DNA from: a virus
DNA: 42,746 nt
Direction: 5' to 3' (one strand)
IMG/VR virus record: IMGVR_UViG_3300025245_000001
Span: 1 to 42,746 of that record
Shown: positions 22,418-31,490 of the stretch, in pieces
Numbering within the stretch: the first letter of the stretch is position 1
How the letters are laid out: every line of letters begins with the position of its first letter
Position numbers and translations under genes: made by a program
Notes under the pieces: generated by a model
What the model was told of the DNA's origin: nothing
The model's database searches: none
Seen by the model: the letters and a program-made list of their open reading frames with translations, nothing else

Positions 22418-22818
22418 GGATCGCCATCGCGAATTCAGCAGAGGTCGATCACTTTTGGCCGGTCTTCGCTGAGCGCATGCAAGCTATGCTTGATGATGCC
22501 GGTGGAGACTTAAGCAGCGGTGACCTGTGGCAGATGTGCCGATCCGGGAATGCTTTCCTTGTCCTCATCGAGAATGACGGCAAGCTAGCGGCTGCTTCGA
22601 TTTATCAGTTCCAGAGATGGACGCAAAGGACTGTTCTGCGGTGCCTTGGGCTGGTCGGAGACGACTTCAAGGCGTGGGCTCAACCGCTCGTCCAATTTGC
22701 TGAAGAGATGGCGAAGCAGGGTGGGGCAACAGCGCTTGTGACGAGTGGCCGCGAAGGCCTTCAAAGAGTCTACCCAAAGGCCAAGCGCCTAACATCGACC
22801 TACATTATGGAGATCTAG
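22414..22818 (+). CDS. GNAT-like protein in the tail module
   Basis: 134 residues from GTG 22414. Residues ~50-120 (AFLVLIENDGKLAAASIYQF, then ALVTSGREGLQRVYPKAKRL) fit a degenerate GNAT acetyltransferase fold as seen in internal proteins of several podoviruses. No clear acetyl-CoA loop (Q/RxxGxG/A), so enzymatic activity is doubtful; a structural role at the P22 gp14 position is likelier. Confidence 0.68.
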   Translation: MRIAIANSAEVDHFWPVFAERMQAMLDDAGGDLSSGDLWQMCRSGNAFLVLIENDGKLAAASIYQFQRWTQRTVLRCLGLVGDDFKAWAQPLVQFAEEMAKQGGATALVTSGREGLQRVYPKAKRLTSTYIMEI

Positions 22819-22819
22819 G

Positions 22820-23644
22820 ATGGCCAAGGGCGGAACCCAGACCACCAGCAGCAATTCCGCGCCGTGGAAGGAAGCGCAGCCAGCCCTCAAGCAGGGCATA
22901 GGCGCAGCGCAGAGCCTCTACAACAGCGGCACAGGCGCTCAGGTCTATAACGATTCCACGGTTGTTCCGTGGAGCAACAACACCATGACCGGCATGGATA
23001 AGACCAAGGATGCGGCACTTGCCAATCTCAACGGCAACGGCCTCTCTGGTCAGCTTCAGGGCGTCATTAACAACGGCGGCTATAACGCCGGCCAGTTGGA
23101 AGCGCTGAACAACACGCGTCAGGTGGCGAACGGCGCGTTCAACATCAACGAAGATCCCGGCTTTCGACAGGTCATCGATCAGGCGACGAATTCAGTAAAC
23201 AGCAATGCATCGGCCGCCGGCCGCTATGGCTCAGGCACAAATCAGCAGCTCCTCGGAAGCACGATCGGCGATCTTGGCGCCCGGCAGTTCCAGAACTGGC
23301 AGACGCGCAAGGATGCGGCGAATTCCAACCTCTTCAACATGGGCCAGACCGGATTCGGTCAGCTCGGGCAGGCTTATTCCGGCATGCAGGCTCCGGCTCA
23401 GGACTTGATGAAGGTCGGCGGCATGGATGACGATTATGCCACGCGGTTGATGAACGATCGCCTCCGCGTCTTCAACGAGCAGCAGAACAAGCCTTGGGAG
23501 AACCTTTCCAGGCTCCAGGCTATCGCATCTGGCGCCGGTCAACTTGGCGGCTCTCAGACGCAATCACAGCCTGGTCAAAACCCATTCTTGACGGCCCTTG
23601 GCTATGGCGCGACAGGCGCCGGCCTCCTTGGAGGTTTCCTATAA
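22820..23644 (+). CDS. Ejection/internal virion protein (gp7-like position)
   Basis: 274 residues, low in charge, rich in Asn, Gln, Gly, Ser (GAQVYNDSTVVPWSNNTMTG, RYGSGTNQQLLGSTIGDLGA) with a glycine-zipper end (LTALGYGATGAGLLGGF). Such composition is usual in proteins ejected into the cell envelope. Order matches P22 gp7. Confidence 0.72.
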   Translation: MAKGGTQTTSSNSAPWKEAQPALKQGIGAAQSLYNSGTGAQVYNDSTVVPWSNNTMTGMDKTKDAALANLNGNGLSGQLQGVINNGGYNAGQLEALNNTRQVANGAFNINEDPGFRQVIDQATNSVNSNASAAGRYGSGTNQQLLGSTIGDLGARQFQNWQTRKDAANSNLFNMGQTGFGQLGQAYSGMQAPAQDLMKVGGMDDDYATRLMNDRLRVFNEQQNKPWENLSRLQAIASGAGQLGGSQTQSQPGQNPFLTALGYGATGAGLLGGFL

Positions 23645-24709
23645 ATGGCGCTCCCTCCCTTCGCAAATGGCTTCCAGCCGTTCCTCCGCAACAACAGCGA
23701 CATGCTGCTCCAGGCTGGTGCTGGCCTCCTTGGTGGGGCTACGGCGCCCCAGCAGGTCGCCGGCCTCGCGCAAGGCGTTGCAGGCGTGCGCCAGCGCAAC
23801 AAGACGCTGGAGTTCCTTCGCCAGCAGAACCCGGATCTGGCCGCGGCCGTCGAGAGCGGCGCGCTGTCCGGCGGCGATGCCTACAAGCTGTTCTACCAGC
23901 AGAAACTCGAGTCTCAGAAGCCGAAGAACAACTTCATCACGGCTGGCAAGAACCTCTATGACGCCTCGACGGGCCAGTGGGTTACCCCGCCAGCCAGCAT
24001 TGCGGCCGGCGATGAAGAATGGGGCCTCACCCCTGTATGGGGCAAGGATGAGAGCGGTAAGACTGTGCTCGGGCAGGTTTCAAAGACTGGGAAATTCAAG
24101 CCGCTTGATACGGGTAATTTCGAACCGACTCCAGTTCTTCAAAATCTCGATACCGGCACGGCGATCATCAGCCAGAACAGCCGAACCGGTGCCGTAGTCA
24201 ACAACACGCCGAAGAACTTGATCGGCGCTGCCAGCGACACGAAACTTGGCGCTTCGCAGGGCGAAGCCAGGGCAGCATACAACAGCATGGCAAGCAAAAT
24301 GCCGGGACTTGAGGCAGTCGTAAACAGTCTCGACAGTCTGGCAGATAAAGCGACCTATACGGGCGCTGGGCAAATTCTTGATTTGGGCAGAAAGCAACTC
24401 GGCATGGCGCCAAGAGATGCTGCGGTAGCTCGGGCGCAATATATCTCAACGGTCGACAACCAAGTCTTGCCGCTGTTGCGCGATACATTTGGGGCTGCGT
24501 TCACCCAGAAGGAAGGCGAAACCTTGCGTGATACTCTCGGTGACCCCGACAAGTCTCCGCAGGAAAAGAAGGTCGTTCTTCGCGCGTTTATCGAGCAGAA
24601 GAAGCGCGACCTTGAGGCATTGGCGGCTCAGTCTGGGCAGGATTCAGCTGTCCCGGCCGCTGGTGGCAACACAACGTCTACCGGCGTGCCATGGAGCATG
24701 GAACCATAA
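23645..24709 (+). CDS. Ejection/internal virion protein (gp20-like position)
   Basis: 354 residues. Ala/Gly-rich start (LLQAGAGLLGGATAPQQVAG), middle with repeated LDTGxx segments, helical end (VVLRAFIEQKKRDLEALAAQ). ATG at 23645 follows the previous stop directly; the final TAA overlaps the next ATG (TAATG). Position as P22 gp20. Confidence 0.72.
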   Translation: MALPPFANGFQPFLRNNSDMLLQAGAGLLGGATAPQQVAGLAQGVAGVRQRNKTLEFLRQQNPDLAAAVESGALSGGDAYKLFYQQKLESQKPKNNFITAGKNLYDASTGQWVTPPASIAAGDEEWGLTPVWGKDESGKTVLGQVSKTGKFKPLDTGNFEPTPVLQNLDTGTAIISQNSRTGAVVNNTPKNLIGAASDTKLGASQGEARAAYNSMASKMPGLEAVVNSLDSLADKATYTGAGQILDLGRKQLGMAPRDAAVARAQYISTVDNQVLPLLRDTFGAAFTQKEGETLRDTLGDPDKSPQEKKVVLRAFIEQKKRDLEALAAQSGQDSAVPAAGGNTTSTGVPWSMEP

Positions 24710-26370
24710 TGCCGACACTCAACATACAGGGCAAGCGCGTGAAGGTGGATGATTCCTTCCTTCAGCTTTCGCCGGAAGATCAGGCCAAGACTGTCGACGA
24801 GATCGCCGCTCAGATCGGCGTGGTTCCGGCTCCTGAGAACGACCTGAGCACCGCAAGCGCTGACACTCGCGATCTTGCCTCCAGCCTGTCGAACATGACG
24901 CAAAACCCGGCCGCGGCGATCGATGCCCAGCGCGTGAACGACGCCAAGGCCAAGCGCGACGAGTTCTACAGCAGTGGCATCTATGCGGGCTCGATGAACC
25001 CGCTCGGGTCGATCGCCAAGTCCATCGACGCTGGCGCAAGCGCGGCACAACGTTCTCCACTCTTCGGGTGGGATGACGAGTTGACCGCTCTCGCTCGGAG
25101 CGACGTGAACAAGGGCGACTATGGCAGGCTTCAAGCTGAGGCAGATGCCAAGAAGACTGCGGCTCGGCAGCAGAACCCAGGCGCGTCGCTTGCTGGTGAC
25201 GTCGGCGGTGGCCTCATCATGGGGCGCGCGCTTCCAAATTTCGTCGCTGGACGCAATCTCCCCGTTGTCGGGCGGACTGGCGCTGCGATGATCGAGGGCG
25301 CCACATATGGCGGCGTGACGGGGGCTGGAGAAGCGAAGCCGGGCGAGCGCGGCACAGGGGCCACATACGGCGCACTTCTCGGCGCGGGGATCAGCGGCGT
25401 TGCGTCTCGCATCGGGGATGCCTTGGCCTCTCGCGCGGCTCGCAATACGGCAAACAACGCTGCTCCAACTGCTCAGGAACTCGCAGACGCTTCCCAGCAG
25501 CTTTATGATCGAGCTTATCAGTCTGGTGTTGCCATAGAGCCGCAATCTGCGAACCGGATGTTCCAGAACATGCGCATCGCGGGCGGGCGCATCAACGAAA
25601 ACCTACGCCCACAGACAGCGGGCCTCATCGACGATATTAACGCTCTGCAAGGCCAGCCGATCGATTTGCAGCGGTTTCATGAGCTTCGCCAGGAAATCGA
25701 CCTTGCTATCAGCCGAGCAACCCCGTCTGATGAGCGTACCTTGTCCCGAATGCGCGAAATCCTGAACGCCTTCGCTGACAACGTCACGCCACAGCATGTT
25801 GTCGGGCCTCCAGACGCTTTCAACACATTCCGAGAAGCCGATCATCTTTGGGCTCAGCGCACGAAGACGCAGAAGATCGAGGATCTTTTTGACCTCGCCG
25901 ACGTCAAGTCTGGCCGCCATTCCCAGTCTGGTATGGAAAACGCCGTTCGCGACAAGGCATCTCAGCTCTATACGAGGATCGTCAATCGGCAAGAGCGCAG
26001 CTTTACGCCGGAAGAAACCGCACTCATTCGGCAGTTGGCCCGCGGCAATTCTTCGCCGGCACTCGTTAAGTGGGTGGCTAAATTTGCGCCGCGTGGCGTC
26101 GTATCAGCAGGGGCGGGCGCAGCAGTGGGCTCGGCTATAGGCGGGATCTTCGGGCCAGTTGGTGCGGCCATCGGTTTTGCCACCCCAGGTGCTGTTGGTC
26201 ATCTTGCCGCCGGCAGTGTCGATCGTGCCGCGAATAGAAGCCTTCACGCTCTGCAGACGGCTGCCGCAACTGGGAATGCGCCTGTCCTCGGGGCAATCTC
26301 AAACCGCATCAACCCGCTTATTGCTCCGGTCACCTCTGGAACGGCGAGCCAAGTGATGCGCCGAAGATAA
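24709..26370 (+). CDS. Ejection protein (gp16-like position)
   Basis: 553 residues from ATG 24709. The N-terminal LNIQGKRVKVDDSFLQLSPE is a short module common in large podoviral internal proteins. A central helical part (~240-450) is followed by a Gly/Ala transmembrane-like run (GAGAAVGSAIGGIFGPVGAA) that could insert in the host membrane. Three consecutive such genes (22820-26370) match the P22 gp7-gp20-gp16 set. Its last 41 bases lie under the minus-strand gene 26330-26527. Confidence 0.75.
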   Translation: MPTLNIQGKRVKVDDSFLQLSPEDQAKTVDEIAAQIGVVPAPENDLSTASADTRDLASSLSNMTQNPAAAIDAQRVNDAKAKRDEFYSSGIYAGSMNPLGSIAKSIDAGASAAQRSPLFGWDDELTALARSDVNKGDYGRLQAEADAKKTAARQQNPGASLAGDVGGGLIMGRALPNFVAGRNLPVVGRTGAAMIEGATYGGVTGAGEAKPGERGTGATYGALLGAGISGVASRIGDALASRAARNTANNAAPTAQELADASQQLYDRAYQSGVAIEPQSANRMFQNMRIAGGRINENLRPQTAGLIDDINALQGQPIDLQRFHELRQEIDLAISRATPSDERTLSRMREILNAFADNVTPQHVVGPPDAFNTFREADHLWAQRTKTQKIEDLFDLADVKSGRHSQSGMENAVRDKASQLYTRIVNRQERSFTPEETALIRQLARGNSSPALVKWVAKFAPRGVVSAGAGAAVGSAIGGIFGPVGAAIGFATPGAVGHLAAGSVDRAANRSLHALQTAAATGNAPVLGAISNRINPLIAPVTSGTASQVMRRR

Positions 26371-26527
26371 AATCGAAGCCGTAGGCCAGCGCAATCGTAA
26401 TAACCAGCGTCGGCAGTGTTACGTTGAAAAACCAGTAGGCCCCCGGACCCCAAAAGGGTTCTTTCTTCCCGGCTTTGGACCACTCGCTTTCGTGCAGGTC
26501 CACTTGCTTCGCAAACTTATCGTCCAA
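26330..26527 (-). CDS. Minus-strand membrane protein in the late operon
   Basis: 65 residues, TTG start at 26527 behind AAAGGAAG. Soluble charged N-terminus (HESEWSKAGKKEPFWGPGAY) and one long hydrophobic segment (WFFNVTLPTLVITIALAYGF). Opposite to all neighbours, so it is probably expressed on its own: a moron, possibly changing the lysogen's membrane. TTG start lowers confidence. Confidence 0.62.
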   Translation of the reverse strand: MDDKFAKQVDLHESEWSKAGKKEPFWGPGAYWFFNVTLPTLVITIALAYGFDFIFGASLGSPFQR

Positions 26528-26588
26528 CCCAATCTTCCTTTAATGCCCTCAGACGCGGCATTTTACACGTAATCCATGGGGAATGCCA

Positions 26589-27959
26589 ATGGCTGATTTC
26601 GATTGGTCGCCATACGCTGTGGGCGGTGCGACAAGGCCAGACGCGCTGTCAGGCATGAACGCGCAGTTCAGGGCGGCTCTTCAGGGGCTCATCTCGACGG
26701 CTCCTAATGGCATCCGCCAGCAATTGCAGGTGTTTTCCGGGTATCGGTCGCCGGCCAAGCAAGCCGAACTCTATAACCGTGCACTGCAGAAATATGGATC
26801 TCCGCAGGCCGCACGCCAATGGGTCGCGCCTCCGAACCGCAGCCAGCACAACAAGGGCATGGCCGCCGACCTGAAATATCTCTCCCCGCAGGCCAAGGCG
26901 TGGGTGAGGGAGAATGCCCCGGCACATGGCCTTTCCTTCCCGCTGAAGAATGAGCCCTGGCATGTCGAACTGGCGACGGCGCGCAATCCTAATGCAGCAA
27001 CGCCGCCGAGGGATATCCCAAATGTCTCTTCGGCACTTGCCTATGACGCCGTGCCGACGCCACGCCCGTCAAGCAACCCGTTCGACGCCATTCTCTCTAC
27101 ATCAACCCCAGCGCCATCACCGATGCTGGCTTCATCCTTCGCGCCGACGCCCGTTCAAAGGGAGGCATTACCCGACGTGACCCCTGTCAGTATGAGATCA
27201 TCCCGCCTTGGATCATCCGCGCCCACATTGGCCGATATGGGCCGTCTTGGCCCTGCACCTGTCGCATCTCCTGCCTCGTCCTATTTCGACTATTCCGGGC
27301 TGCTCTCCGAAGATCCACAGCAGGTAAGCGCGTTCGATGCCGAGCGCCTTGGCCCGACTTCCCCAGTCGCCACGACACCGCAGCAACTTCAGCGCGGCCT
27401 TCTCGACCAGCAGCTTAACGCCGGCATTCTGCCCGACCTCATGGCACCCGCCACCAACTGGCCTGGTCAGGTCGCGCCGACGACTGCCGCGACAGTCGAG
27501 CAACCAGCCATGGGCGACTATGAACCTGCCTCGATCAAGACATCGAGCGTTCAGCCGCCGGCCGTCCAAAGCGGGCTCATGTCGATGCCGGAATATCGGC
27601 AGGTCCAACAGCAACAGGCGCTTATGGGCGGCGCTCTCCCGCAGACGTCTCCAGCTGAATTCCAAGCTTATGCGGATCGGACAAGGCAGCAGATGCAGAA
27701 CCGGTCGCTTGGCGGTGGTCTTCTTGGCGGCCTTCTCGGCGGCCTGACCCTCGGCCCGGTCGGCGCCATTGCCGGTGGCCTGTTGGGCAAGACCGTGGCG
27801 AACAGGAGCTTCTTCCCGGAAGCGCCACCCGCAAACCCGAACAGCAAGCAACAGCAGACGGGATACGCCGGACTGAACGAGTCCGGTCGCCGTTCATATT
27901 CGGAAAGCAAACAGTTCAGGGACGCCGTTGACGGCAAAATGAGCGCAGGGCTCTGGTAA
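26589..27959 (+). CDS. Virion peptidoglycan peptidase (M15/VanY-like) with long disordered tail
   Basis: 456 residues. Residues ~20-130 form an M15 D,D-peptidase: FSGYRSPAKQAELYN (49-63), zinc ligands H87 and D94 (QHNKGMAAD), catalytic E122 and ligand H125 (EPWHVE). The remaining ~300 residues are Pro/Ser/Ala/Gln-rich and probably disordered, with a Gly-zipper near 380-405. It probably opens the cell wall at DNA entry as part of the virion. ATG 26589 has GGGGA six bases upstream; ATG 26583 is an alternative. Confidence 0.85.
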   Translation: MADFDWSPYAVGGATRPDALSGMNAQFRAALQGLISTAPNGIRQQLQVFSGYRSPAKQAELYNRALQKYGSPQAARQWVAPPNRSQHNKGMAADLKYLSPQAKAWVRENAPAHGLSFPLKNEPWHVELATARNPNAATPPRDIPNVSSALAYDAVPTPRPSSNPFDAILSTSTPAPSPMLASSFAPTPVQREALPDVTPVSMRSSRLGSSAPTLADMGRLGPAPVASPASSYFDYSGLLSEDPQQVSAFDAERLGPTSPVATTPQQLQRGLLDQQLNAGILPDLMAPATNWPGQVAPTTAATVEQPAMGDYEPASIKTSSVQPPAVQSGLMSMPEYRQVQQQQALMGGALPQTSPAEFQAYADRTRQQMQNRSLGGGLLGGLLGGLTLGPVGAIAGGLLGKTVANRSFFPEAPPANPNSKQQQTGYAGLNESGRRSYSESKQFRDAVDGKMSAGLW

Positions 27960-27969
27960 GGGATATCCG

Positions 27970-29142
27970 ATGGCAAAGAGCAACGTCCTCGAATGGGATG
28001 CTACCGCATCGAACAACACCGATATCAACAATATCGGTGTGCAGGGCTCCAACAACGTCAATAACTTCGACAACGCCTTCCGGGAGCTGATGGCGCAAGG
28101 GGCATCAAACCTCGTCTCCCGCTTCACGTCTCGCGGCGCCGGCTATACAGCGGTCAAGGCTGATCACAATCAAGTGTCGCTCTTCACGGCAAGCGCCACC
28201 CTTGGGCTAACGGCAGCAGCCACCCTGACCAATGGATGGGAGCACATCGTTGTTGCTTCCGGCGGGGATGTCACGATCGACCCGAACGGTTCAGAGCTGA
28301 TCAACGGGCTGACGACGATTACCGTCCTCAACGGTCAACGCGCTGTCATTCGCTGCAATGGAACAGCCTTCTATGCGGCTATTTCTGGCGAAGCTACGAT
28401 TGGTATGGCGATCCAGGGCCATCGTTATGGTCTCACGCTTTCGAATAATGGCTCTGACGCCACAAATGACATCGATATTGCTGTGGGATCGGCCGCAAGT
28501 GACGGTACAACCCCATATCTCATGACGCTTGCCTCTGCGCTGACCAAGCGCCTCGATGCATCCTGGGCAGTCGGCACGAACCAGGGAGGTCTCGATACTG
28601 GCTCTATCGCGAATACGACCTATCATGTCTGGCTTATCCAGAGGTCAGATACCGGCGTGGTAGACGTCCTGTTTTCTACCTCTGCCACTTCCCCGACCAT
28701 GCCGACGAACTACGACCGCAAGCGCCGAATAGGATCAATTCTCCGGGAGAGCGCGGCGATTGTCGGATTCAAGCAATATAACAAGCGTTTTCTGCGCAAT
28801 GCGCCAAAGATCGACAGCACTGTTGCAACCGCATTCACCAGTGAAACGATAACTCTTTCAATCCCGGCCGGAATTTCAGTGAGGCCCATATTCGGCTCTC
28901 AGTTGGTTCTCGCAGCTTCTACAAACGTAGTCTATCTGGTCGGGGATGCCGACATTGGTTCGGCTGTATTCACCATTCAGCAAGCCTTGACCGCAGCCGG
29001 TGGCCTCGCGGCCGATCGCATCGTTATTGACGCTTTCGTCTCAAACACAAACCGGCAGATCTACCAGGCGCTGACAATCGCCGCGGGCACAGTTTCCCAG
29101 CGCCAGATTGAGACCTTCGGCTGGCACGACGACACTCTCTAG
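27970..29142 (+). CDS. Tail fibre/spike-type structural protein
   Basis: 390 residues. Start SNVLEWDATASNNTDINNIG with a helical connector (NVNNFDNAFRELMAQ) is typical of phage fibre head-binding parts; the rest is Thr/Ser/Ala-rich beta. Directly before the SGNH hydrolase gene, so the two probably work as fibre and enzyme. No catalytic motif seen. Confidence 0.75.
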   Translation: MAKSNVLEWDATASNNTDINNIGVQGSNNVNNFDNAFRELMAQGASNLVSRFTSRGAGYTAVKADHNQVSLFTASATLGLTAAATLTNGWEHIVVASGGDVTIDPNGSELINGLTTITVLNGQRAVIRCNGTAFYAAISGEATIGMAIQGHRYGLTLSNNGSDATNDIDIAVGSAASDGTTPYLMTLASALTKRLDASWAVGTNQGGLDTGSIANTTYHVWLIQRSDTGVVDVLFSTSATSPTMPTNYDRKRRIGSILRESAAIVGFKQYNKRFLRNAPKIDSTVATAFTSETITLSIPAGISVRPIFGSQLVLAASTNVVYLVGDADIGSAVFTIQQALTAAGGLAADRIVIDAFVSNTNRQIYQALTIAAGTVSQRQIETFGWHDDTL

Positions 29143-29150
29143 GAGAAACC

Positions 29151-29975
29151 ATGACGCACCGCAGGCACATCCATCTCATCGGCGACAGCCTTTCGAAAGG
29201 CTATGCTCTCGGGGCATATAGCGAGCAGATCATCGCCAATGGTCCAAGCGACCCGCGGAATGCGATTCTGCTGTTTGCCTCGATATCGTCTATGGCAAAC
29301 AACGTGCTTTACGAGAACGGCATTCGAGACGAATTCAATTACACTGGGATTCCCGCGGTCAATCTCAGTTCCGACATATCGACCACGGTTGCCTCTATCC
29401 GCGCCCTAGTCGCCAACGGAACCATTCGCAGCGGCGATGTTGTCGTGGCAGAAGACGCCGGCCCGCACAACCAAGATCCTGACCTCTACCAAAGCCAATG
29501 GGAGCAGTTCCGCGCCGCCGTGGTTGACCGCTTCGATATCACGTTGGTCATGATGAGCATGTTCAGCTATCCGAATGCCGCGGCTGACAGCCAGTACAGC
29601 ACCCTCTTCGGAACGGCACCCAATCAGCGCACAATGAATGCCGCTACCGTGGCCGCCTATCAGGCGACCATTCCGAACGAGCGAGGCCAGACGCTTTGGA
29701 TCGACATGAAGACAGCAATGGACAACTGGCGGTCATCGGCAAAATCAGTCGACAACGTTGATGTGATGCATCCTGACGACATTCATCCGAATGTCTGGGG
29801 GCAGGCCCTCATGGTGGGGGAACTGCTCAAGGCGCTTCAGTATCGGCCCTATATCAATGACTGCAATGGGCTGAAGAACCTCGCATATACGCAATATGCC
29901 CAACTGAAATACGGCTCGACGACCTTCAACGCGCTGCGTGCTTTCCAGTATATGAGCCAGTGCATTCTTGGATGA
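29151..29975 (+). CDS. SGNH/GDSL hydrolase, virion-type
   Basis: 274 residues without signal peptide. IHLIGDSLSKGYALG holds the block I serine (S13); HPDDIHPNVWG holds D209 and H212 of the D-x-x-H block V; GDVVVAEDAGPHNQD lies between. SGNH enzymes remove acyl groups from sugars; in a tail module this points to deacetylation of host exopolysaccharide or O-antigen during adsorption. GGAGAAACC precedes the ATG. The C-terminal ~45 residues may be an attachment part. Confidence 0.87.
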   Translation: MTHRRHIHLIGDSLSKGYALGAYSEQIIANGPSDPRNAILLFASISSMANNVLYENGIRDEFNYTGIPAVNLSSDISTTVASIRALVANGTIRSGDVVVAEDAGPHNQDPDLYQSQWEQFRAAVVDRFDITLVMMSMFSYPNAAADSQYSTLFGTAPNQRTMNAATVAAYQATIPNERGQTLWIDMKTAMDNWRSSAKSVDNVDVMHPDDIHPNVWGQALMVGELLKALQYRPYINDCNGLKNLAYTQYAQLKYGSTTFNALRAFQYMSQCILG

Positions 29976-30693
29976 TTGCATCCACCATGATTGTCTGTCC
30001 TTTGATGTTCTGATGTATCCCGTCATCATGCAGGACGGTATACCCCGATTTCGTGACCTCGTTTATCATGGTTTTGAGGTCAATAAGCTTGGCACCGAGG
30101 ACATGGGCCGCAAAGGTCGTCGCATCGTTATAGCTCACCCCTCCGAAATCGATGGAATAGCGGTATAGGTCGGCAGGTTCTCCACCGACAACAGGGGATT
30201 TGATATCGTCCGGTATGGTCATCATGATCAGCTTGACATCAACGCCCCTGAGCGCGGCGCCGATCTTCAACCAGTTGTCGAAATATACCATCGGGGCCTT
30301 GTCGTGGCGTCCCGCGTCTTCGAGCACAACCACATCACCATCGCGGATAACGCCGCGCTTGACGAGATCCGAAATCCACTCTGCCCCATCCTCTACCATA
30401 TCAGGCTGTCCGTTCAGGCCGGCGTAGACAGCCATGAAGCCACGGCTGCGCAACTGCGAGGCTGGGGAACGAAGCTCCCAGTCCGGATTGTCCATCTGTT
30501 CTTTCGTCGAGCTGTCCGGGAAGAAGCCGAGGGCATAGCCTCGCATGATGCTGTCACCAAAGGTGAAGATCACGCTTCCGTAACTGTCCCGGGCGACCAT
30601 CATTTTGGCGAGAAGCGGCTCGGACGGCCCAGCCTGGGCGAACGCCTGGCAGGCAAAGAGCAGCGCTGAAAACAAGAGCGGGATGAGTTTCAT
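29926..30693 (-). CDS. Secreted SGNH hydrolase on the opposite strand
   Basis: 255 residues. Sec signal peptide MKLIPLLFSALLFACQAFA cleaved before QAGPSEP (an FAC pair leaves a weak lipoprotein alternative). Catalytic S48 (TFGDSIMRGYALG) and D224-x-x-H227 (DDGIHQNIKG). It is clearly homologous to the plus-strand hydrolase (RGYALG/KGYALG, GDVVVLEDAG/GDVVVAEDAG). Minus strand and signal peptide imply expression in the lysogen and action on its own surface. The 3' ends of the two genes overlap by 50 bp. Start: ATG 30693, or TTG at 30699 with AAGG upstream. Confidence 0.86.
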   Translation of the reverse strand: MKLIPLLFSALLFACQAFAQAGPSEPLLAKMMVARDSYGSVIFTFGDSIMRGYALGFFPDSSTKEQMDNPDWELRSPASQLRSRGFMAVYAGLNGQPDMVEDGAEWISDLVKRGVIRDGDVVVLEDAGRHDKAPMVYFDNWLKIGAALRGVDVKLIMMTIPDDIKSPVVGGEPADLYRYSIDFGGVSYNDATTFAAHVLGAKLIDLKTMINEVTKSGYTVLHDDGIHQNIKGQTIMVDAIIQECTGSYTGKHAAR

Positions 30694-30699
30694 CCCCAA

Positions 30700-30728
30700 T
30701 GCATACCTTAACGCGAATCTTCTGACAA
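30700..30728 (-). promoter_or_regulatory. Promoter of the secreted SGNH hydrolase
   Basis: Minus-strand TTGTCA (30728-30723), 17-bp spacer, TATGCA (30705-30700). Predicted transcription start lies at or beside the ATG at 30693, so the message may be leaderless. It is independent of the late operon, as expected for a lysogenic conversion gene. Confidence 0.5.
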
Positions 30729-30800
30729 TCTGGAGACTTCCATGCTCGTCCACAACTGGCGCGCAGTCTCCTTCCTATTTCACCAATGGAGAGAAACCCC

Positions 30801-31490
30801 ATGCGCAAGATCAGCGCTTATGGCATCCAGAAGCTTAAACAGTGGGAGGGGGAAATCCTCTTCGCCTATGACGACTTCGACCCGCCATCCAATCGCCGCC
30901 GCATCAAGAGCGGCGACAGGATCAAGGGAACATTGACAATCGGGGTAGGGCACACTGGGCCCGACGTGCGCCCCGGCATGACGATCACCTCGCAGCAATC
31001 GACCGATCTTCTCTATCAGGATCTGGCGGCGTTCGAGGCTGTCGTAGAGGCCAGCGTCAAGGTTCCGCTCAACGACAACCAGTTTGCGGCTCTCGTCAGT
31101 TTTGCGTTCAACGTCGGCGCAGCAAACTTCCGATCTTCCACGCTCCTGAAGAAGCTCAATACCGGCAATTATGCCGCTGTCCCGGCTGAGCTTGCCAAAT
31201 GGACGAAATCCAAGGGCAAGACGATGCAGGGGCTTGTCAACCGGCGCGCGGCCGAGGCGGGGCTCTGGGCCGAGGGATCATTCGTTCAGTCTTCCGGCAC
31301 GATCGCCGACAAGCAGCGCGCGCCGCTCATCAACGGCAAGGTGCTCAGCACCGGGACCGCGCTCCTGTCTGGTGGCGGACTGCAGTTCGTTCCGACCAAT
31401 GGACCGATCGCCTACGCGCTCGCGGCCATCCTCGTCATCGCCTGCCTTGTCGGCGGCGGCCTATACGTCTGGGACAGGATGAAGAACTGA
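30801..31490 (+). CDS. Endolysin, GH24 lysozyme with C-terminal membrane segment
   Basis: 229 residues. Residues ~8-150 are a T4-type muramidase: catalytic E16 (LKQWEGEILFAYDD), LTIGVGHTG with the usual Thr region, LVSFAFNVGAANF and LVNRRAAEAGLW. The last ~25 residues (YALAAILVIACLVGGGLYVW) span a membrane, which is unusual for this family; there is no N-terminal signal. ATG 30801 has GGAGAG upstream. Overlaps the spanin gene by one base pair set. Confidence 0.9.
   Translation: MRKISAYGIQKLKQWEGEILFAYDDFDPPSNRRRIKSGDRIKGTLTIGVGHTGPDVRPGMTITSQQSTDLLYQDLAAFEAVVEASVKVPLNDNQFAALVSFAFNVGAANFRSSTLLKKLNTGNYAAVPAELAKWTKSKGKTMQGLVNRRAAEAGLWAEGSFVQSSGTIADKQRAPLINGKVLSTGTALLSGGGLQFVPTNGPIAYALAAILVIACLVGGGLYVWDRMKN

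Noticed and set aside
26560-26569. CATTTTACAC near 26560 as another integrase arm site
   Set aside because: Single copy far from attP; resembles the arm consensus by chance.
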